Of a DNA stretch of 64,000 bases, positions 1-9,839 are shown one piece after another (within the stretch, counting starts at the first letter, position 1; every line of letters starts with the position of its first letter). Under the pieces are notes generated by a model, which worked only from the letters and a program-made list of their open reading frames with translations, ran no database searches and was not told the origin of the DNA. This DNA comes from Caldilineaceae bacterium SB0664_bin_27 (GTDB taxonomy: Bacteria; Chloroflexota; Anaerolineae; Caldilineales; Caldilineaceae). The stretch is taken from positions 34,077-98,076 of the forward strand of contig VXRG01000109.1 of NCBI GenBank assembly GCA_009838625.1. The letters run 5' to 3'. A program made the translations under genes and the position numbers.

Positions 1-1
1 G

Positions 2-436
2 ACACAAATGATCGCCGACGCTGTGCGGGTGAAGGTAGAAGTGGTGATAGAGGACCCGTTTGAGAAAGGGCGGAGGGCGACTCTCAACCTGGGACACACA
101 TTTGGGCATGCCATCGAACAGGTAAGCGGCTATTCACTGCGGCACGGGGAGGCGGTCGCCATAGGGACTGTAGCCGCTGCCCGTATGGCAGTGGCGTTGG
201 ATCGCTGCGACGCCCAGACCGCAAGCCGCATCGAGAGCTGCCTGGCGCGGCTGGAGCTGCCCACTGAGGCCAGCGGACTCGAACTGAACGATGTATACGC
301 CATGATGTTCAAAGACAAGAAAAGAAGTGGCAGGATGCTGAGATTCATCATTCCCCAGGCAATTGGCGACGTGGTCATCATCGACGATCCAGGAGAGCAG
401 GTTGTGCAAGAAGCTCTTGCCTCGGTTTTGACGTAA
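2..436 (+). CDS. aroB: 3-dehydroquinate synthase, C-terminal part (cut by window start)
   Basis: This is the last ~144 residues of 3-dehydroquinate synthase, which converts DAHP to 3-dehydroquinate in the cytoplasm as step two of the shikimate pathway. The open frame runs off the left edge, so the true start lies outside; the ATG at 8 is internal. Two conserved blocks are visible: NLGHTFGHAIE and LRHGEAVAIG, which in the family carry the histidines that bind the catalytic zinc, followed by the KDKK basic segment near the C-terminus. The next gene, aroQ, starts 79 bases downstream and encodes the following pathway step, so the two are probably cotranscribed. Identification is firm; only completeness is unknown. 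Confidence 0.95.
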   Translation, partial: TQMIADAVRVKVEVVIEDPFEKGRRATLNLGHTFGHAIEQVSGYSLRHGEAVAIGTVAAARMAVALDRCDAQTASRIESCLARLELPTEASGLELNDVYAMMFKDKKRSGRMLRFIIPQAIGDVVIIDDPGEQVVQEALASVLT

Positions 437-515
437 GAACGCGACCCATTGCGTCGCGTTGCGGCCCCTCAAAAATGCAGAAGCTGAATCTATTCACTGA
501 ATAAGATAGAAACCC

Positions 516-962
516 ATGACGAAAATCCTGGTGCTCCATGGCCCAAATCTGAATCTGCTGGGCGCGCGCGAGCGTTCGATCTACGGCAATGTAACCCTGG
601 AAACAATCGACAAAGAGCTCGTTGCCGCCGCCGGAACCGACAATGAGATTCGCACTTTTCAGAGCAACTATGAAGGCGGGCTGATCGACGAAATCCACAG
701 TGCGCGTTCCTGGGCCGACGGGCTGCTGATGAATCCTGGCGCGTTCACTCACTATTCCTACGCCATACGCGACGCGGTGGCTGGCGTAGCACTGCCCACG
801 GTCGAAGTCCATTTGAGCAACGTCCACAGCCGAGAAGAGTTCCGCCACCGTTCCGTAATTGCTCCGGTCTGCGTAGGACAGATCAGTGGTTTTGGCTGGC
901 GCAGCTATCTGCTCGGATTGCAAGGGCTCCTTTCTTACATAGCCGAGAATCGGACCGACTGA
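516..962 (+). CDS. aroQ: type II 3-dehydroquinate dehydratase
   Basis: The 148-residue protein is the usual length for the type II (dodecameric) 3-dehydroquinate dehydratase, which makes 3-dehydroshikimate. It begins with [12 protein letters not shown], followed by the RSIYG segment with the catalytic tyrosine, FQSNYEGG, the NPGAFTHYS substrate loop, [14 protein letters not shown] (catalytic His and substrate-binding region) and a C-terminal [12 protein letters not shown]. It follows aroB directly, so pathway steps two and three sit together on the + strand while the rest of the pathway is on the - strand from 6.8 to 16 kb. No unusual residue was noticed. Confidence 0.96.
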   Translation: MTKILVLHGPNLNLLGARERSIYGNVTLETIDKELVAAAGTDNEIRTFQSNYEGGLIDEIHSARSWADGLLMNPGAFTHYSYAIRDAVAGVALPTVEVHLSNVHSREEFRHRSVIAPVCVGQISGFGWRSYLLGLQGLLSYIAENRTD

Positions 963-1071
963 ATTGCGCGGGGTATTTCACCTGTGCATAACCGATGCCG
1001 TTCCGGCAAGGCCCGGGACGGGCCTGACTCTTTTCCCGCGAAGTTCGCGCAATCTTTCACTCTCGTCGCAC

Positions 1072-2445
1072 ATGTCCCAGTTTCGTTGGCGCCTTTTCTG
1101 GACGCTCACCACTCTATCGGTGTTGATGCTGACGGCTGTCCTGGTCATGGCTTCCGGTCGACCTGGCTCCACCACAGCGCTTCTCTCTTCGTCTGTCCGC
1201 ACAGACCTTGATCCATTGGTCGAGTTGGTGCCAACCACTGCCCCGACTGCTGTGTCGCTCGTTGACTCACCCGTAGATCCCCAGCCTACCTCACCTGCCT
1301 TGGTGGGCACGGTCGAGCTATGGCACAGCTGGGCAGGCAAGGACGGGGACGCCCTGGCGGCTATTTTGGACCGTTTCCACCAGACAAATCCGAATACACA
1401 AGTAGAAACTGTGTTTGTGGATTACGGCGATCTGGCCCGGTCCTATACGGAGGCTGTCCAAGGAGGCGGTGGGCCGGACCTGATTCTGGCGCCCAATTGG
1501 TGGCTTCGAGAGCTGACGGCAGCAAACGTTCTCTGGCCAATCGACAGTCAAGTAACAGCACAGGAACGCATGCAGTACATCCCGGCGACCATAGAAAACC
1601 TGGTTTGGGAAGGGACTCTGTATGGGTTGCCGACAGATTACGAGCTTGTTGCGCTTTATTTCAACCGGCGGCTGCTGGACGAAAGCAACTTGCCGGGTAC
1701 TGTGGACGACCTGATCGATCTGGCCCTGGAGTCCCCTTTACAGGGCGCCGGCATATACTCGAACTTCTATCACCTTGTATGGGGCGTCGCCGCCTACGGA
1801 GGTAAACTCTTCGATGCGGATGGTCGCGTCGTTCTCGAACAGTCACCGGGGACGGCAAAGTTTCTGACATGGTTGAAAGAGGCCGACAGCACACCGGGTA
1901 TCTTTGTTTCTCTCGACTATGGGATGCTGATGGAGCGCTTCAAAAAGGAAGAGTTTGCTCTCTTCATCGACGGACCCTGGAGCCTTGGCGAACTGCGGCA
2001 AAGGTTTGGATCGGATCTGGGCGTGTCCACATTGCCAGGCGGAGATTCAGGGCCGGCGCGCCCCTGGTTAAGCGCAGACGGCGTGTTTCTGAATCCGTCC
2101 AAGACCCCCGACCAGCGGGAACTTGCCCTGACACTTGCCCGGCATTTGACGAACGCCGAAAGCGGGTCGCTCGTGGCCGAAATCGCAGGCCGCCTGCCAG
2201 CGCACAAAGACGCTGACCTGAATGGAACGCCTCATTTGGCCGGATTTGCAATTCAGGCGGGCAATGCGATTCCTCAGCCCCATTACGCCGAGCTAGAGGA
2301 AGTCTGGGGCTATGCCACCGACATGATTACGCAGATTCTGCGCGGCTCAGCGACGCCCGAGGAGGCTGTACTCGAGGCTTCGACACTCATCAATGAAGCG
2401 AATGGCAAGCAATTTGAACAGTCAGAGTCGCAGCAGGATCCCTGA
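1072..2445 (+). CDS. extracellular solute-binding protein (sugar ABC type), orphan
   Basis: A 457-residue periplasmic-type binding protein of the maltose/oligosaccharide family (SBP family 1). The ATG at 1072 is preferred over an upstream TTG at 964 because it places a signal/anchor (WRLFWTLTTLSVLMLTAVLVM) at the N-terminus; a Pro/Thr/Ser-rich linker follows. The mature part starts with the typical TVELWHSWAG and contains GPDLILAPNWWLRELTAANVLWPI, YGLPTDYELVALYFN and FALFIDGPWSLGELRQ, all characteristic of the fold. There is no cysteine lipobox, so it may be anchored by its N-terminal helix. No permease or ATPase gene adjoins, so partner and ligand are unknown; it lies between aroQ and a peptidase gene. 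Confidence 0.8.
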   Translation: MSQFRWRLFWTLTTLSVLMLTAVLVMASGRPGSTTALLSSSVRTDLDPLVELVPTTAPTAVSLVDSPVDPQPTSPALVGTVELWHSWAGKDGDALAAILDRFHQTNPNTQVETVFVDYGDLARSYTEAVQGGGGPDLILAPNWWLRELTAANVLWPIDSQVTAQERMQYIPATIENLVWEGTLYGLPTDYELVALYFNRRLLDESNLPGTVDDLIDLALESPLQGAGIYSNFYHLVWGVAAYGGKLFDADGRVVLEQSPGTAKFLTWLKEADSTPGIFVSLDYGMLMERFKKEEFALFIDGPWSLGELRQRFGSDLGVSTLPGGDSGPARPWLSADGVFLNPSKTPDQRELALTLARHLTNAESGSLVAEIAGRLPAHKDADLNGTPHLAGFAIQAGNAIPQPHYAELEEVWGYATDMITQILRGSATPEEAVLEASTLINEANGKQFEQSESQQDP

Positions 2446-2650
2446 TTCCATTTGAACGGAAAGAGATGCCCTTGGCGTGACGTACGGATTACCGCGGCGT
2501 GGGATTTCGGTTCAGGTTCTTTCTGCCACAGTTTTCACCCCGCCGTCAAACAGAAGTTTCAGATCTTCCCATGTTCCCAGTACGGCCTGACATTGCGATT
2601 GCTTGCTACCGCAAGCGGCCGGTGGTTACAATCGGACCAACTGAAAGACC

Positions 2651-3685
2651 TTGACATTGAAGACCCGACTTTCTTTGGAGACCCGCCCTCAAGGTATTGT
2701 TGCAGGCCTTTACGACAGGCTGCCTTTCCCCAACATCGGTCCGGTGCAGGAGGTCGCGCTTGACCTGGGAATCACTGCGCACGATGGTGATGTTCAATTG
2801 CAAGGGCTGGTCTTTCAGGGCTACAGCGGGCATCAGCTGCTGTTCGAGCAGCGATGGTCGGCAGGCGTCATCCGTCAACGTACAGGCGAAGAGGACCTGA
2901 CGATCGCTGCCAACACCGGATTGGCGGTCCGCAGTCTACAGTTTCTCCTGCATGGCTACGAACAGCTTTCCTATGTTGAAATCACTGCTGTCGGCAGGTC
3001 GCAGGCGGCGGCAGCATCTGCCGATGCCGGACAGCGAATACAGGCCCACTGCCAATCACCTGTGACCTATCATGACCAACAGACTGACTTCTACTTTCCG
3101 TTGACGGGGGCCTGGTGGGCGGTGCAGGCGGGCGATTGGAGCGACTTCCACAAGACGGAGGTCTACAGCCAGCCTTTCGCAGTGGATTTCATGAAGTTGG
3201 GACCCGAGGGGCGTACACACCAAGGCGATGGCCGCGCGCTTTCGGACCACTACAGCTGGCATCAGCCGGTCTATGCCGCCGCAGGGGGGAAAGTGGCCTA
3301 CGTCTGTTACGACATGCCGGATATGGCGCCCGGCGCAATCCCCGACCAGGCAATCATGCGCGGCGATATGCGGCGCCTGCTGGGCAACGCCATCGCGATC
3401 AGCCACGCTAATGGGGAGTTCAGTTACTATGCACATCTGCAGCAGGCCAGTTTGCAGGTCAACGAGGGTGAAATGATAAGAAGAGGTACGCTTCTGGGAA
3501 GAGTCGGAAGCAGCGGCAATTCGCCGGGGCCGCACTTTCACTTTCATGTGATGAACGGCCCCAACCTTTTCATCGACCAGGGATTGCCATTCCAGTTCAG
3601 TCACCTTGAAGCTGGCGGACAGTATTTTGCCGAACCGGTGACGATTCCCACTCGAATGATAGTTATCGGGCCGGAAAGGACGTGA
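2651..3685 (+). CDS. M23/LytM-like metallopeptidase domain protein
   Basis: A 344-residue protein with a TTG start; the first ~150 residues are an unrecognised beta-rich domain and the C-terminal half resembles the lysostaphin/LytM (M23) fold. Supporting motifs are PVYAAAGGKVAYV, an active-site-like SYYAHLQ, the G-GTLLGRVGSSGNSPGPH swivel region and the HFHFHV metal/active-site motif. The usual first zinc-ligand HxxxD appears as QPFAVDFMK, with Gln where His is expected, so catalytic activity is uncertain. No signal peptide is apparent at this start. Substrate could be peptidoglycan cross-links or another glycine-containing peptide. The fold call is good, the enzymatic role open. Confidence 0.72.
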   Translation: MTLKTRLSLETRPQGIVAGLYDRLPFPNIGPVQEVALDLGITAHDGDVQLQGLVFQGYSGHQLLFEQRWSAGVIRQRTGEEDLTIAANTGLAVRSLQFLLHGYEQLSYVEITAVGRSQAAAASADAGQRIQAHCQSPVTYHDQQTDFYFPLTGAWWAVQAGDWSDFHKTEVYSQPFAVDFMKLGPEGRTHQGDGRALSDHYSWHQPVYAAAGGKVAYVCYDMPDMAPGAIPDQAIMRGDMRRLLGNAIAISHANGEFSYYAHLQQASLQVNEGEMIRRGTLLGRVGSSGNSPGPHFHFHVMNGPNLFIDQGLPFQFSHLEAGGQYFAEPVTIPTRMIVIGPERT

Positions 3686-3753
3686 AGGTACAGTAGAGGA
3701 ATGCAAGGCCCACTGAGTTCGACATACAGCAACTACAAGAAGGCACATGTGAA

Positions 3754-4215
3754 ATGAATGACTTTTCAACCAATGGTAAGGGGCCTGGCGAAGCCCTGCT
3801 TCAATACCATCTGGACGACGAACAGTATGAGGAACTGGTTAACACTGTCGCCGGCAAAAGGGTGATTGGACTGGCTCTGTGGGAGGAATCGGTTAGCGAT
3901 GAAGAGGGTAGGAGACCATCGCCGGCGTTGCGCGAACTGTTTGACCTGGACCTATACCTGGAAAACAGACTGTTGCTGGCATTGTACGGGACGGCAATGT
4001 ATACTGATCCTGAAAGCGATCCTTTGCGCGGCTGGCAACAGGCTGGTAAAATAGTGCAAGCCTTTATCAACCAGGGAATCTGGCTGGACGAAGTCGCGGC
4101 TACTGAAGAGGATGAGTTGGTGCTGATACTGAGTCGCAACCATGTGCCGCAACTGTATCTGAACGTGAGTGGCTGGACTGTCGAGGCGTGGGAGAACCTG
4201 CCTGGCGAGGAGTGA
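3754..4215 (+). CDS. conserved-looking acidic protein of unknown function
   Basis: A 153-residue, strongly acidic, soluble protein that I do not recognise. It contains no membrane segment or signal peptide. A central stretch LFDLDLYLENRLLLALYGTAMY looks helical, and the C-terminus carries ENLPGEE. It starts at an ATG 68 bases after the M23-like gene on the same strand, so cotranscription is possible. Coding is supported by the clean frame and lack of a better frame over these bases; function is not assigned. Confidence 0.6.
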   Translation: MNDFSTNGKGPGEALLQYHLDDEQYEELVNTVAGKRVIGLALWEESVSDEEGRRPSPALRELFDLDLYLENRLLLALYGTAMYTDPESDPLRGWQQAGKIVQAFINQGIWLDEVAATEEDELVLILSRNHVPQLYLNVSGWTVEAWENLPGEE

Positions 4216-4371
4216 ACACCGCCTCGGAGCAGACTGACTGAAACGCTACCGGTTTCAACTCCGCTCTAGGCGGAATGGAATTCTACGCACTGAAATCAGC
4301 TCCCTTTCTCCATAGCTGGTAGAGACGTTGTAGAGAATCAGCTGTTACGACCCGACCGGGGAGGATTAACG

Positions 4372-4917
4372 ATGACAATTCTAACTGCTACAAGCGTCGC
4401 CCAGACAAGCACGGAACGCTGGAAGGCGTCGCTCTATGCTGCCCTGGCCGCGGCGGTAGTGTCGCTCCTGATGGTTCTGCTCAAAGGCGTACCTGTCGTG
4501 GGGGCCTTACTGGGTATCGTGATCGGAGCCGCGCCAATTGTCGGCTACGACTTTGCCCGGAATGCGCTTGGCGAAAGCTGGCGACCCGTCATTGGCGGCC
4601 TGATAGGCAATGTGTTCTTCGTCATTGGTGTAGCTCTTCCCGGGGTCTTTACGGAAGACTTTGGTTTTGTCGTCACGGGGCTTCCAATAAGTATCCTTAC
4701 AGCGATCTTGTGGCCAATTGTTGTCGGGGCGATGAGCCAGAATCAGTCGATCTGGAAGCTCCTCCTAGCAAGTTTAATCGGTCTCGTTCTTGGCTATGTC
4801 GTTGCTTTCTTTGCCGCCGGACAGGATCCAACCAGTTGGCCTAACCTTGCGGCGATCCTGTTTTGGGCCGTTTGGGGCGGCACTGTAGGCGCGGCATTGA
4901 GCGCTTGGAGTAAGTAG
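4372..4917 (+). CDS. small integral membrane protein, unknown function
   Basis: A 181-residue hydrophobic protein preceded by a good ribosome binding site (GAGGATTAACG before the ATG). Four to five membrane helices can be seen: about residues 20-40, 42-60, 75-95, 100-120, 128-150 and a last one at 158-178. Short polar loops (RNALGESWRP, SQNQSIWK) separate them. The pattern resembles small YrzE/TIGR04086-like or DUF-type membrane proteins, but I cannot place it. It lies between an unknown acidic protein and a PucR-type regulator, with gaps of ~155 bases on both sides, so it may be a single-gene unit. Confidence 0.7.
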   Translation: MTILTATSVAQTSTERWKASLYAALAAAVVSLLMVLLKGVPVVGALLGIVIGAAPIVGYDFARNALGESWRPVIGGLIGNVFFVIGVALPGVFTEDFGFVVTGLPISILTAILWPIVVGAMSQNQSIWKLLLASLIGLVLGYVVAFFAAGQDPTSWPNLAAILFWAVWGGTVGAALSAWSK

Positions 4918-5083
4918 AGAACGAATCGAAGCACGAGAGTGCTGTGCGTCATATGAAATGAATGAACTGGCTCAGCGGGCGGTTGTCAGCGCCCGCTGAT
5001 TCAATTCTGGCCGGTTTGACTTAGAAAACACATACCCTCTACAGCCGTGAACCCAACAGTAGTTGTTCTGGCTGGCCTGGCTT

Positions 5084-6739
5084 ATGTATCGCGACGCGAC
5101 TACCCTTGAAGAAATCTACCGACTGGCATTGCCGCAAGGATCGCGGATACTGTTTGGGGAAGAGCTGCTGAACAGGCCTGTCAGTTGGGCTTGCAGCCTG
5201 CGCCCCAGCCCTCCGGCCTTCCCCAACCTCGAGGGGGAGGAGCTGGCATTGATAGACGTCGATGACCTGCACCGTTTTAACCCTCAAATGCGTCTGGACC
5301 GGGTCGTGAACAGCCTGCATCAGGCGCGTATCTCCGCGATCGGCGTGCTGGGTGAAGTACCGCGAGACGCGGTCGCCGTCGCCGAGCAAAACCGGATTCC
5401 ACTCATCGCCCTTCCAGCCTCCGAGCCCCTCCTTTCAGTCGAGCGTACCGTGATCCGTTTGATCGTTGATCGGGGCGGTTACCTTGCTACAAAGGCCGCC
5501 GACTTGCAGCGGGAACTGACTCAGATCGAACTGGACGGCGGCGGCATGGGGATGATGGCCGAGCTTCTGGCGAGTTTCTCTGAACAGCCAGTACTCTTTC
5601 TGAAAGATGGAGGGACGCCTATCGCATTCGCCGGTCTCGAAGAGCTTACAGAGCAGCACAAACGGCGTGTGCTTGCCTCTATGCCAAGCCACACGACTCT
5701 GCGAAGCTGGCTGGCCGCCGAATTTGGGACAGAGCCGGCCGAAAACACAGAGTTGACCGGAATTCTCCCTATCGACAGCAAACATCGGTACCGCGAAATG
5801 GTCGTCAGCCCTGTCATTGTCGCCGAGCGGGTCGAAGGATACTGCCTCCTGCTACGGTCTAATTCCGTTGCATCTGAGGAAATCTCCACTGTCGAAAGAC
5901 TTGCGGTACTGCAAGGAGCAGGAGCGGCTGCCTTGGCCTGGAGCCGGGAGCAGGCGGTTGGCGCGGTCGAAGAAAAGATGAGGACCGTCTTTTTGGACGA
6001 GCTGCTCGCAACAGAAATTGCCGACGAGGATGCGTGGATTCAGCGGGGAAATACGCTTGGCTTCGACCTGACCAGGCCCCACACTGCCTGGTTGATCCAG
6101 GCCGAAGGCATCCAGGATTGGCCGAATGCGCTGCACCAATATTTGGCAGCGAAACAGGACCAAATCCTGCTATCAGTCCGGGCTGAAGATACGCTGCTCT
6201 TTTGGCCGTGCGACAATCCCAAGAGCGGCCGGGAGTTCAAATCGGTTGCCAACGGCTTAGTGGAGCATTTTACGTCGACTTTCCGGAGGGCTTCACTGGT
6301 AGTCGGGATCGGTCGACCGGCCGCATCAGTGCGAGAATGGCTGCGCAGTCTGGATCAGGCGCGTGAGAGCTGGCGAATGGGTTGTTCCTGGCAGGCCTCA
6401 CCTGTGACCTATTTCGGTGACCTGGGCTTATATCAACTGCTGACCGGGCTGGGTGGAAGCGGGGAAGCGAACCGTTTCTTCCGCAAGACGGTAGAACCAC
6501 TGATCACGCACGACGAAGAACACAATGCCGAATTGGTAGAGACGCTGGAAGCCTTTTTTGCCTGTCACGGTAATCTCAGCCAGACCGCAGCCTTGCTGCA
6601 TATCCACCGCAACACATTGACCTACCGTTTACAGCGCATCTCGAGCATCACCCAAATAGATTTGAACGATGCCGACGCGCGATTTTCACTCCAACTTGGT
6701 CTCAAGCTACGCCCTGTGATGCAGAACCGTTTGCAATAG
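5084..6739 (+). CDS. PucR/CdaR-type transcriptional regulator
   Basis: A 551-residue regulator of the PucR family. The N-terminal ~130 residues match the purine-catabolism-regulator-like sensor domain (TLEEIYRLALPQGSRILFGEELLNRPVSWA, EEGELALIDVDDL-like segment, IPLIALP), the middle is a GAF-/GGDEF-like CdaR region, and the C-terminus ends in the PucR helix-turn-helix: ETLEAFFACHGNLSQTAA, LHIHRNTLTYRLQRI. The ATG at 5084 is chosen over a TTG at 5063; neither has a clear ribosome binding site. Family members control purine or sugar-acid catabolism and often regulate neighbours, but the gene here ends 40 bases from the convergent end of trpA, so its target is not obvious. Confidence 0.85.
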   Translation: MYRDATTLEEIYRLALPQGSRILFGEELLNRPVSWACSLRPSPPAFPNLEGEELALIDVDDLHRFNPQMRLDRVVNSLHQARISAIGVLGEVPRDAVAVAEQNRIPLIALPASEPLLSVERTVIRLIVDRGGYLATKAADLQRELTQIELDGGGMGMMAELLASFSEQPVLFLKDGGTPIAFAGLEELTEQHKRRVLASMPSHTTLRSWLAAEFGTEPAENTELTGILPIDSKHRYREMVVSPVIVAERVEGYCLLLRSNSVASEEISTVERLAVLQGAGAAALAWSREQAVGAVEEKMRTVFLDELLATEIADEDAWIQRGNTLGFDLTRPHTAWLIQAEGIQDWPNALHQYLAAKQDQILLSVRAEDTLLFWPCDNPKSGREFKSVANGLVEHFTSTFRRASLVVGIGRPAASVREWLRSLDQARESWRMGCSWQASPVTYFGDLGLYQLLTGLGGSGEANRFFRKTVEPLITHDEEHNAELVETLEAFFACHGNLSQTAALLHIHRNTLTYRLQRISSITQIDLNDADARFSLQLGLKLRPVMQNRLQ

Positions 6740-6779
6740 TCAGTGAAAGGCCGGCGCTGCTTTCGCCCGGTTTTCCTGT

Positions 6780-7580
6780 CTACCCTCCGCGGCTGCCGGC
6801 CGCCAGCTGTGCAGCCAGACTACGCACGGCGTCGACTCCCGCCTCCGAGCCGGCGGCTTTCACCAGCGCCGAACCAACAATCACGCCTTCGACAATCTCG
6901 GACACCCTGGCAGCCTGGGGGCCGGTACTGATACCAAAGCCGACCGCCAAGGGTAGATCGGTGTGGCGGCGTACGCGTTCTACAAAAGCGGGTAGACCGG
7001 GTGGCAGCTCATCGCGGGCTCCGGTGATTCCGGTTACGCTCACGAGGTAGATAAAGCCGGTGGCGTGCCGTGCTACCGACTTGATGCGGTCTTCTGTGCT
7101 TGTCGGCGCCAGCATGTAGATTGTGGCCAGACCGGCGGCGCGGCAGGCGGGCTCCAGGAGTTCTGACTCTCCCGGCGGCAGATCGGGGACTATCAGTCCG
7201 TCGATGCCCGCCTCGGCGGCAGCATTCGCGAAGCGTTCTTCGCCGAACGCAAGGATTGGATTGTAGTAGCTCATGGCGCAGAAAGGCGTGTCAACGCCCT
7301 GGTCACGCAGCTCGCGCACCATGCGGAGGCAGTCGGCCACGGTTGTCCCGCCAACGAGCGCGGCGTAGGTGGCAGTCTGAATTGTCGGCCCATCGGCAAG
7401 CGGGTCACTGTGGGGTATGCCGATTTCGACGAGGTCCGCGCCGGCCTCGGCCAGGGCGGCAATTACATCAAGGGACTGCTGCCGGTCAGGATAGCCCATG
7501 GCATGGTAGGGCATGAAGGCGGCGGCGCCAGCCTTATTCAGATTGCGGAAAACCTGCTCGATGCGTTCTACTCCCCTCAT
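6780..7580 (-). CDS. trpA: tryptophan synthase alpha subunit
   Basis: The 266-residue alpha subunit cleaves indole-3-glycerol phosphate to indole and glyceraldehyde 3-phosphate. Visible motifs: [16 protein letters not shown], containing the catalytic Glu and Asp of the family; [20 protein letters not shown]; and the phosphate-binding VGFGIS and VIVGSAL. The usual Phe of IPFSDP is His here, a mild oddity next to the catalytic Glu. The ATG is preceded by AGAGGTG at correct spacing. It is the last gene of the aromatic operon, 29 bases after trpB, and ends opposite the pucR-type gene. trpE, trpD, trpC and trpF are not in the window. Confidence 0.96.
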   Translation of the reverse strand: MRGVERIEQVFRNLNKAGAAAFMPYHAMGYPDRQQSLDVIAALAEAGADLVEIGIPHSDPLADGPTIQTATYAALVGGTTVADCLRMVRELRDQGVDTPFCAMSYYNPILAFGEERFANAAAEAGIDGLIVPDLPPGESELLEPACRAAGLATIYMLAPTSTEDRIKSVARHATGFIYLVSVTGITGARDELPPGLPAFVERVRRHTDLPLAVGFGISTGPQAARVSEIVEGVIVGSALVKAAGSEAGVDAVRSLAAQLAAGSRGG

Positions 7581-7609
7581 CTTTCACCTCTCGGCCTAAG
7601 CTTACGCAT

Positions 7610-8860
7610 TTAACTGTCTCCTCCGATTGTCTGCATCACCGTGCCCAGATCCTTGTCGCCGCGTCCGCTGAGATTCACCAGTATCACCTGATCTTTCGCC
7701 ATCTGCGGCGCAAGTTCCAACACATAGCCGATCGCATGGGCACTTTCCAGTGCAGGGATGATACCTTCCAGTTCGCACAGCGCCTTGAACCCTTTGAGAG
7801 TCTGCGCGTCTGTGCAGTAGGTGTATTCGGAGCGTCCTACATCTCGAAGCCAAGCGTGTTCCGGGCCCACGCTGGCGTAATCCAGGCCGGCGGAAATCGA
7901 GTGGGTCAGTGCGATCTGCCCGTCACCGTCCTGAAGGACGTAGCTCTTGGTGCCCTGCAGTACGCCGAGCCTGCCCCGCTCGGGATCAGCGAAACGAGCG
8001 GCATGGGCGCCGTCTTCAATCCCGTGTCCGCCCGCCTCGACACCAATGAGACGCACACTCTCCTCCTCAAGGAAAGGATGGAATATACCAATGGCGTTGC
8101 TGCCCCCTCCAACGCAGGCCACGATAGCGTCGGGCAGCCGGCCCGGGCCGCCTTCAGCGGGATCCTGCATCTGGCTGTGGGCCTCCAGACCAATGATCGA
8201 TTGGAAGTCCCGCACCATGGCAGGATAGGGATGGGGACCAAGCGCGCTGCCCAGCAGGTAGTGTGTGGATTCCACGTTTGTTACCCAATCGCGGATGGCC
8301 TCGTTGATGGCGTCTTTGAGCGTCTGCGAACCGCTGTCGACGGCCCGCACCTCAGTGCCGAGAAGCTGCATGCGAAAGACGTTGGGCTTCTGGCGCTCCA
8401 TGTCTACAGTGCCCATGTAGACGATACAGCCAATCCCCAGGAGCGCAGCTGCGGTGGCGGTGGCGACACCGTGCTGGCCGGCGCCAGTTTCTGCCACGAT
8501 ACGCGTTTTGCCCATCTTGCGTTTCATCAGCAGGGCCTGGCCCAGAGCATTGTTGATTTTGTGGGCGCCGGAGTGAGCAAGGTCTTCCCGTTTCAGATAG
8601 ATCCGGGCGCCGCCCAGTTCTTCGCTCAGTCGGCGGGCATAGGAGAGCGGAGTCGGACGGCCAACGTAGGTATGCTGCAAGTGGGCCAGTTCCGCCATGA
8701 ACTCTTTATCAACGCGGGCGTTCAGGTATGCTTCTTCCAGTTCATCCAGCGCCGGCATAAGTGTTTCGGGCACATATTTGCCTCCGTACGGTCCGAAACG
8801 CCCCGTCTCGTCCGGAACAGCGTTGTAGTTGACAGTTGTAGATGTGGTAGAAAGAGTCAT
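7610..8860 (-). CDS. trpB: tryptophan synthase beta subunit
   Basis: The 416-residue PLP enzyme condenses indole and serine to tryptophan. The frame is open further upstream, but the ATG at 8860 is chosen because GAGGAAC sits just before it and the protein then starts like other TrpB chains, with [22 protein letters not shown]-binding lysine is in [45 protein letters not shown] and NLSGRGDKD are all present. It belongs to the classic TrpB1 type. It is 43 bases downstream of aroE and directly upstream of trpA, with which it forms the alpha2-beta2 complex. Confidence 0.97.
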   Translation of the reverse strand: MTLSTTSTTVNYNAVPDETGRFGPYGGKYVPETLMPALDELEEAYLNARVDKEFMAELAHLQHTYVGRPTPLSYARRLSEELGGARIYLKREDLAHSGAHKINNALGQALLMKRKMGKTRIVAETGAGQHGVATATAAALLGIGCIVYMGTVDMERQKPNVFRMQLLGTEVRAVDSGSQTLKDAINEAIRDWVTNVESTHYLLGSALGPHPYPAMVRDFQSIIGLEAHSQMQDPAEGGPGRLPDAIVACVGGGSNAIGIFHPFLEEESVRLIGVEAGGHGIEDGAHAARFADPERGRLGVLQGTKSYVLQDGDGQIALTHSISAGLDYASVGPEHAWLRDVGRSEYTYCTDAQTLKGFKALCELEGIIPALESAHAIGYVLELAPQMAKDQVILVNLSGRGDKDLGTVMQTIGGDS

Positions 8861-8903
8861 CAGTTCCTCGCATTCGGTCTGGTGACGGGCGCCCATCTGT
8901 CCG

Positions 8904-9839
8904 TCATCTGCGCTCGAAAATGATATTGGTTGCCTGCTGCATTTCAGCCACAGGCGCAGATTCACCGGTCCACTTTTCCCAGGCAATTGCACCTTGGTAG
9001 ACGAGCATTCCAAGGCCGCCTATGGCAGCAGCTCCATCGGTCGAGGCCAGTTGCAGCAACCGTGTCATGGCCGGGTTGTAGACCAGATCGTAGACGATCT
9101 GATCCTTGCGGAATTCGACATTTTCCTCCCAGGGCAAGCCTTCGATGCGCGGCTCCATGCCCAGCGAGGTGCAGTTGACGATCAGGTCCGCGTTCTGGGC
9201 GCTACCTGTCACATCATCAGGGAAGGCGGCACCGCTGATATTGATCTCCGGAAAGTAGGACTGCATCGTTGCGGCCAGATCGACAGCCTTCGGGACGGTG
9301 CGGTTGAGGATCTTCACACTCTTCACGCCGGCCTCGGCCAGACCGTACACGACTGCCCTTGAGGAACCGCCCGCGCCTATAACCAGCGCCCGCATGCCGG
9401 CAGGCTCAACGTCGTGGGCCTGCAGGTCGGCGATAAAACCGGCGCCGTCAGTATTGTCTCCGGATAGCTGGCCATCTTGCTGGACGACAATTGTATTCAC
9501 CGCTCCGATTGCTTCGGCCGCGGGTGTCCAATGATGCAGATGGGGCATGACGGACTGCTTGTGGGGAACAGTCACGTTTACACCCCTCAATCCGAGAGCA
9601 GGCAACGCGGCGACAGCCTCCGGCACTCTTTCCGGCGGCACCGCGAAGGCCAGATAGCGCCAGTTCATCTGGCGTACGACAAAGGCGGCGTTGTGCATCT
9701 GAGGACTGATGGAGTGGGTAACCGGCCAACCGAAAAGGCCGACGAGTGTCGTTGCGGCATTTATATCGGTTGGGAACGGTTCTGAACTGGCCTCGTTTGA
9801 ACGATTAGGGACCGATTCTTTCCGAAGAGGTTCACTCAT
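8904..9839 (-). CDS. aroE: shikimate dehydrogenase
   Basis: A 311-residue NADP-dependent shikimate dehydrogenase that reduces 3-dehydroshikimate. The ATG at 9839 overlaps the aroA stop by eight bases, indicating translational coupling, and is preferred over the longer open frame. After a ~25-residue extra N-terminal tail come [16 protein letters not shown] (shikimate-binding Ser), VTVPHKQSV with the catalytic Lys, [16 protein letters not shown] with the catalytic Asp, and the Rossmann [13 protein letters not shown]. The C-terminal [17 protein letters not shown] is typical. The tail is unusual but may only reflect the coupled start. Confidence 0.95.
   Translation of the reverse strand: MSEPLRKESVPNRSNEASSEPFPTDINAATTLVGLFGWPVTHSISPQMHNAAFVVRQMNWRYLAFAVPPERVPEAVAALPALGLRGVNVTVPHKQSVMPHLHHWTPAAEAIGAVNTIVVQQDGQLSGDNTDGAGFIADLQAHDVEPAGMRALVIGAGGSSRAVVYGLAEAGVKSVKILNRTVPKAVDLAATMQSYFPEINISGAAFPDDVTGSAQNADLIVNCTSLGMEPRIEGLPWEENVEFRKDQIVYDLVYNPAMTRLLQLASTDGAAAIGGLGMLVYQGAIAWEKWTGESAPVAEMQQATNIIFERR

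Noticed and set aside
7736..8923. 395-codon + strand open frame
   Set aside because: Lies opposite trpB, whose motifs are unambiguous; a G+C-rich antisense frame.
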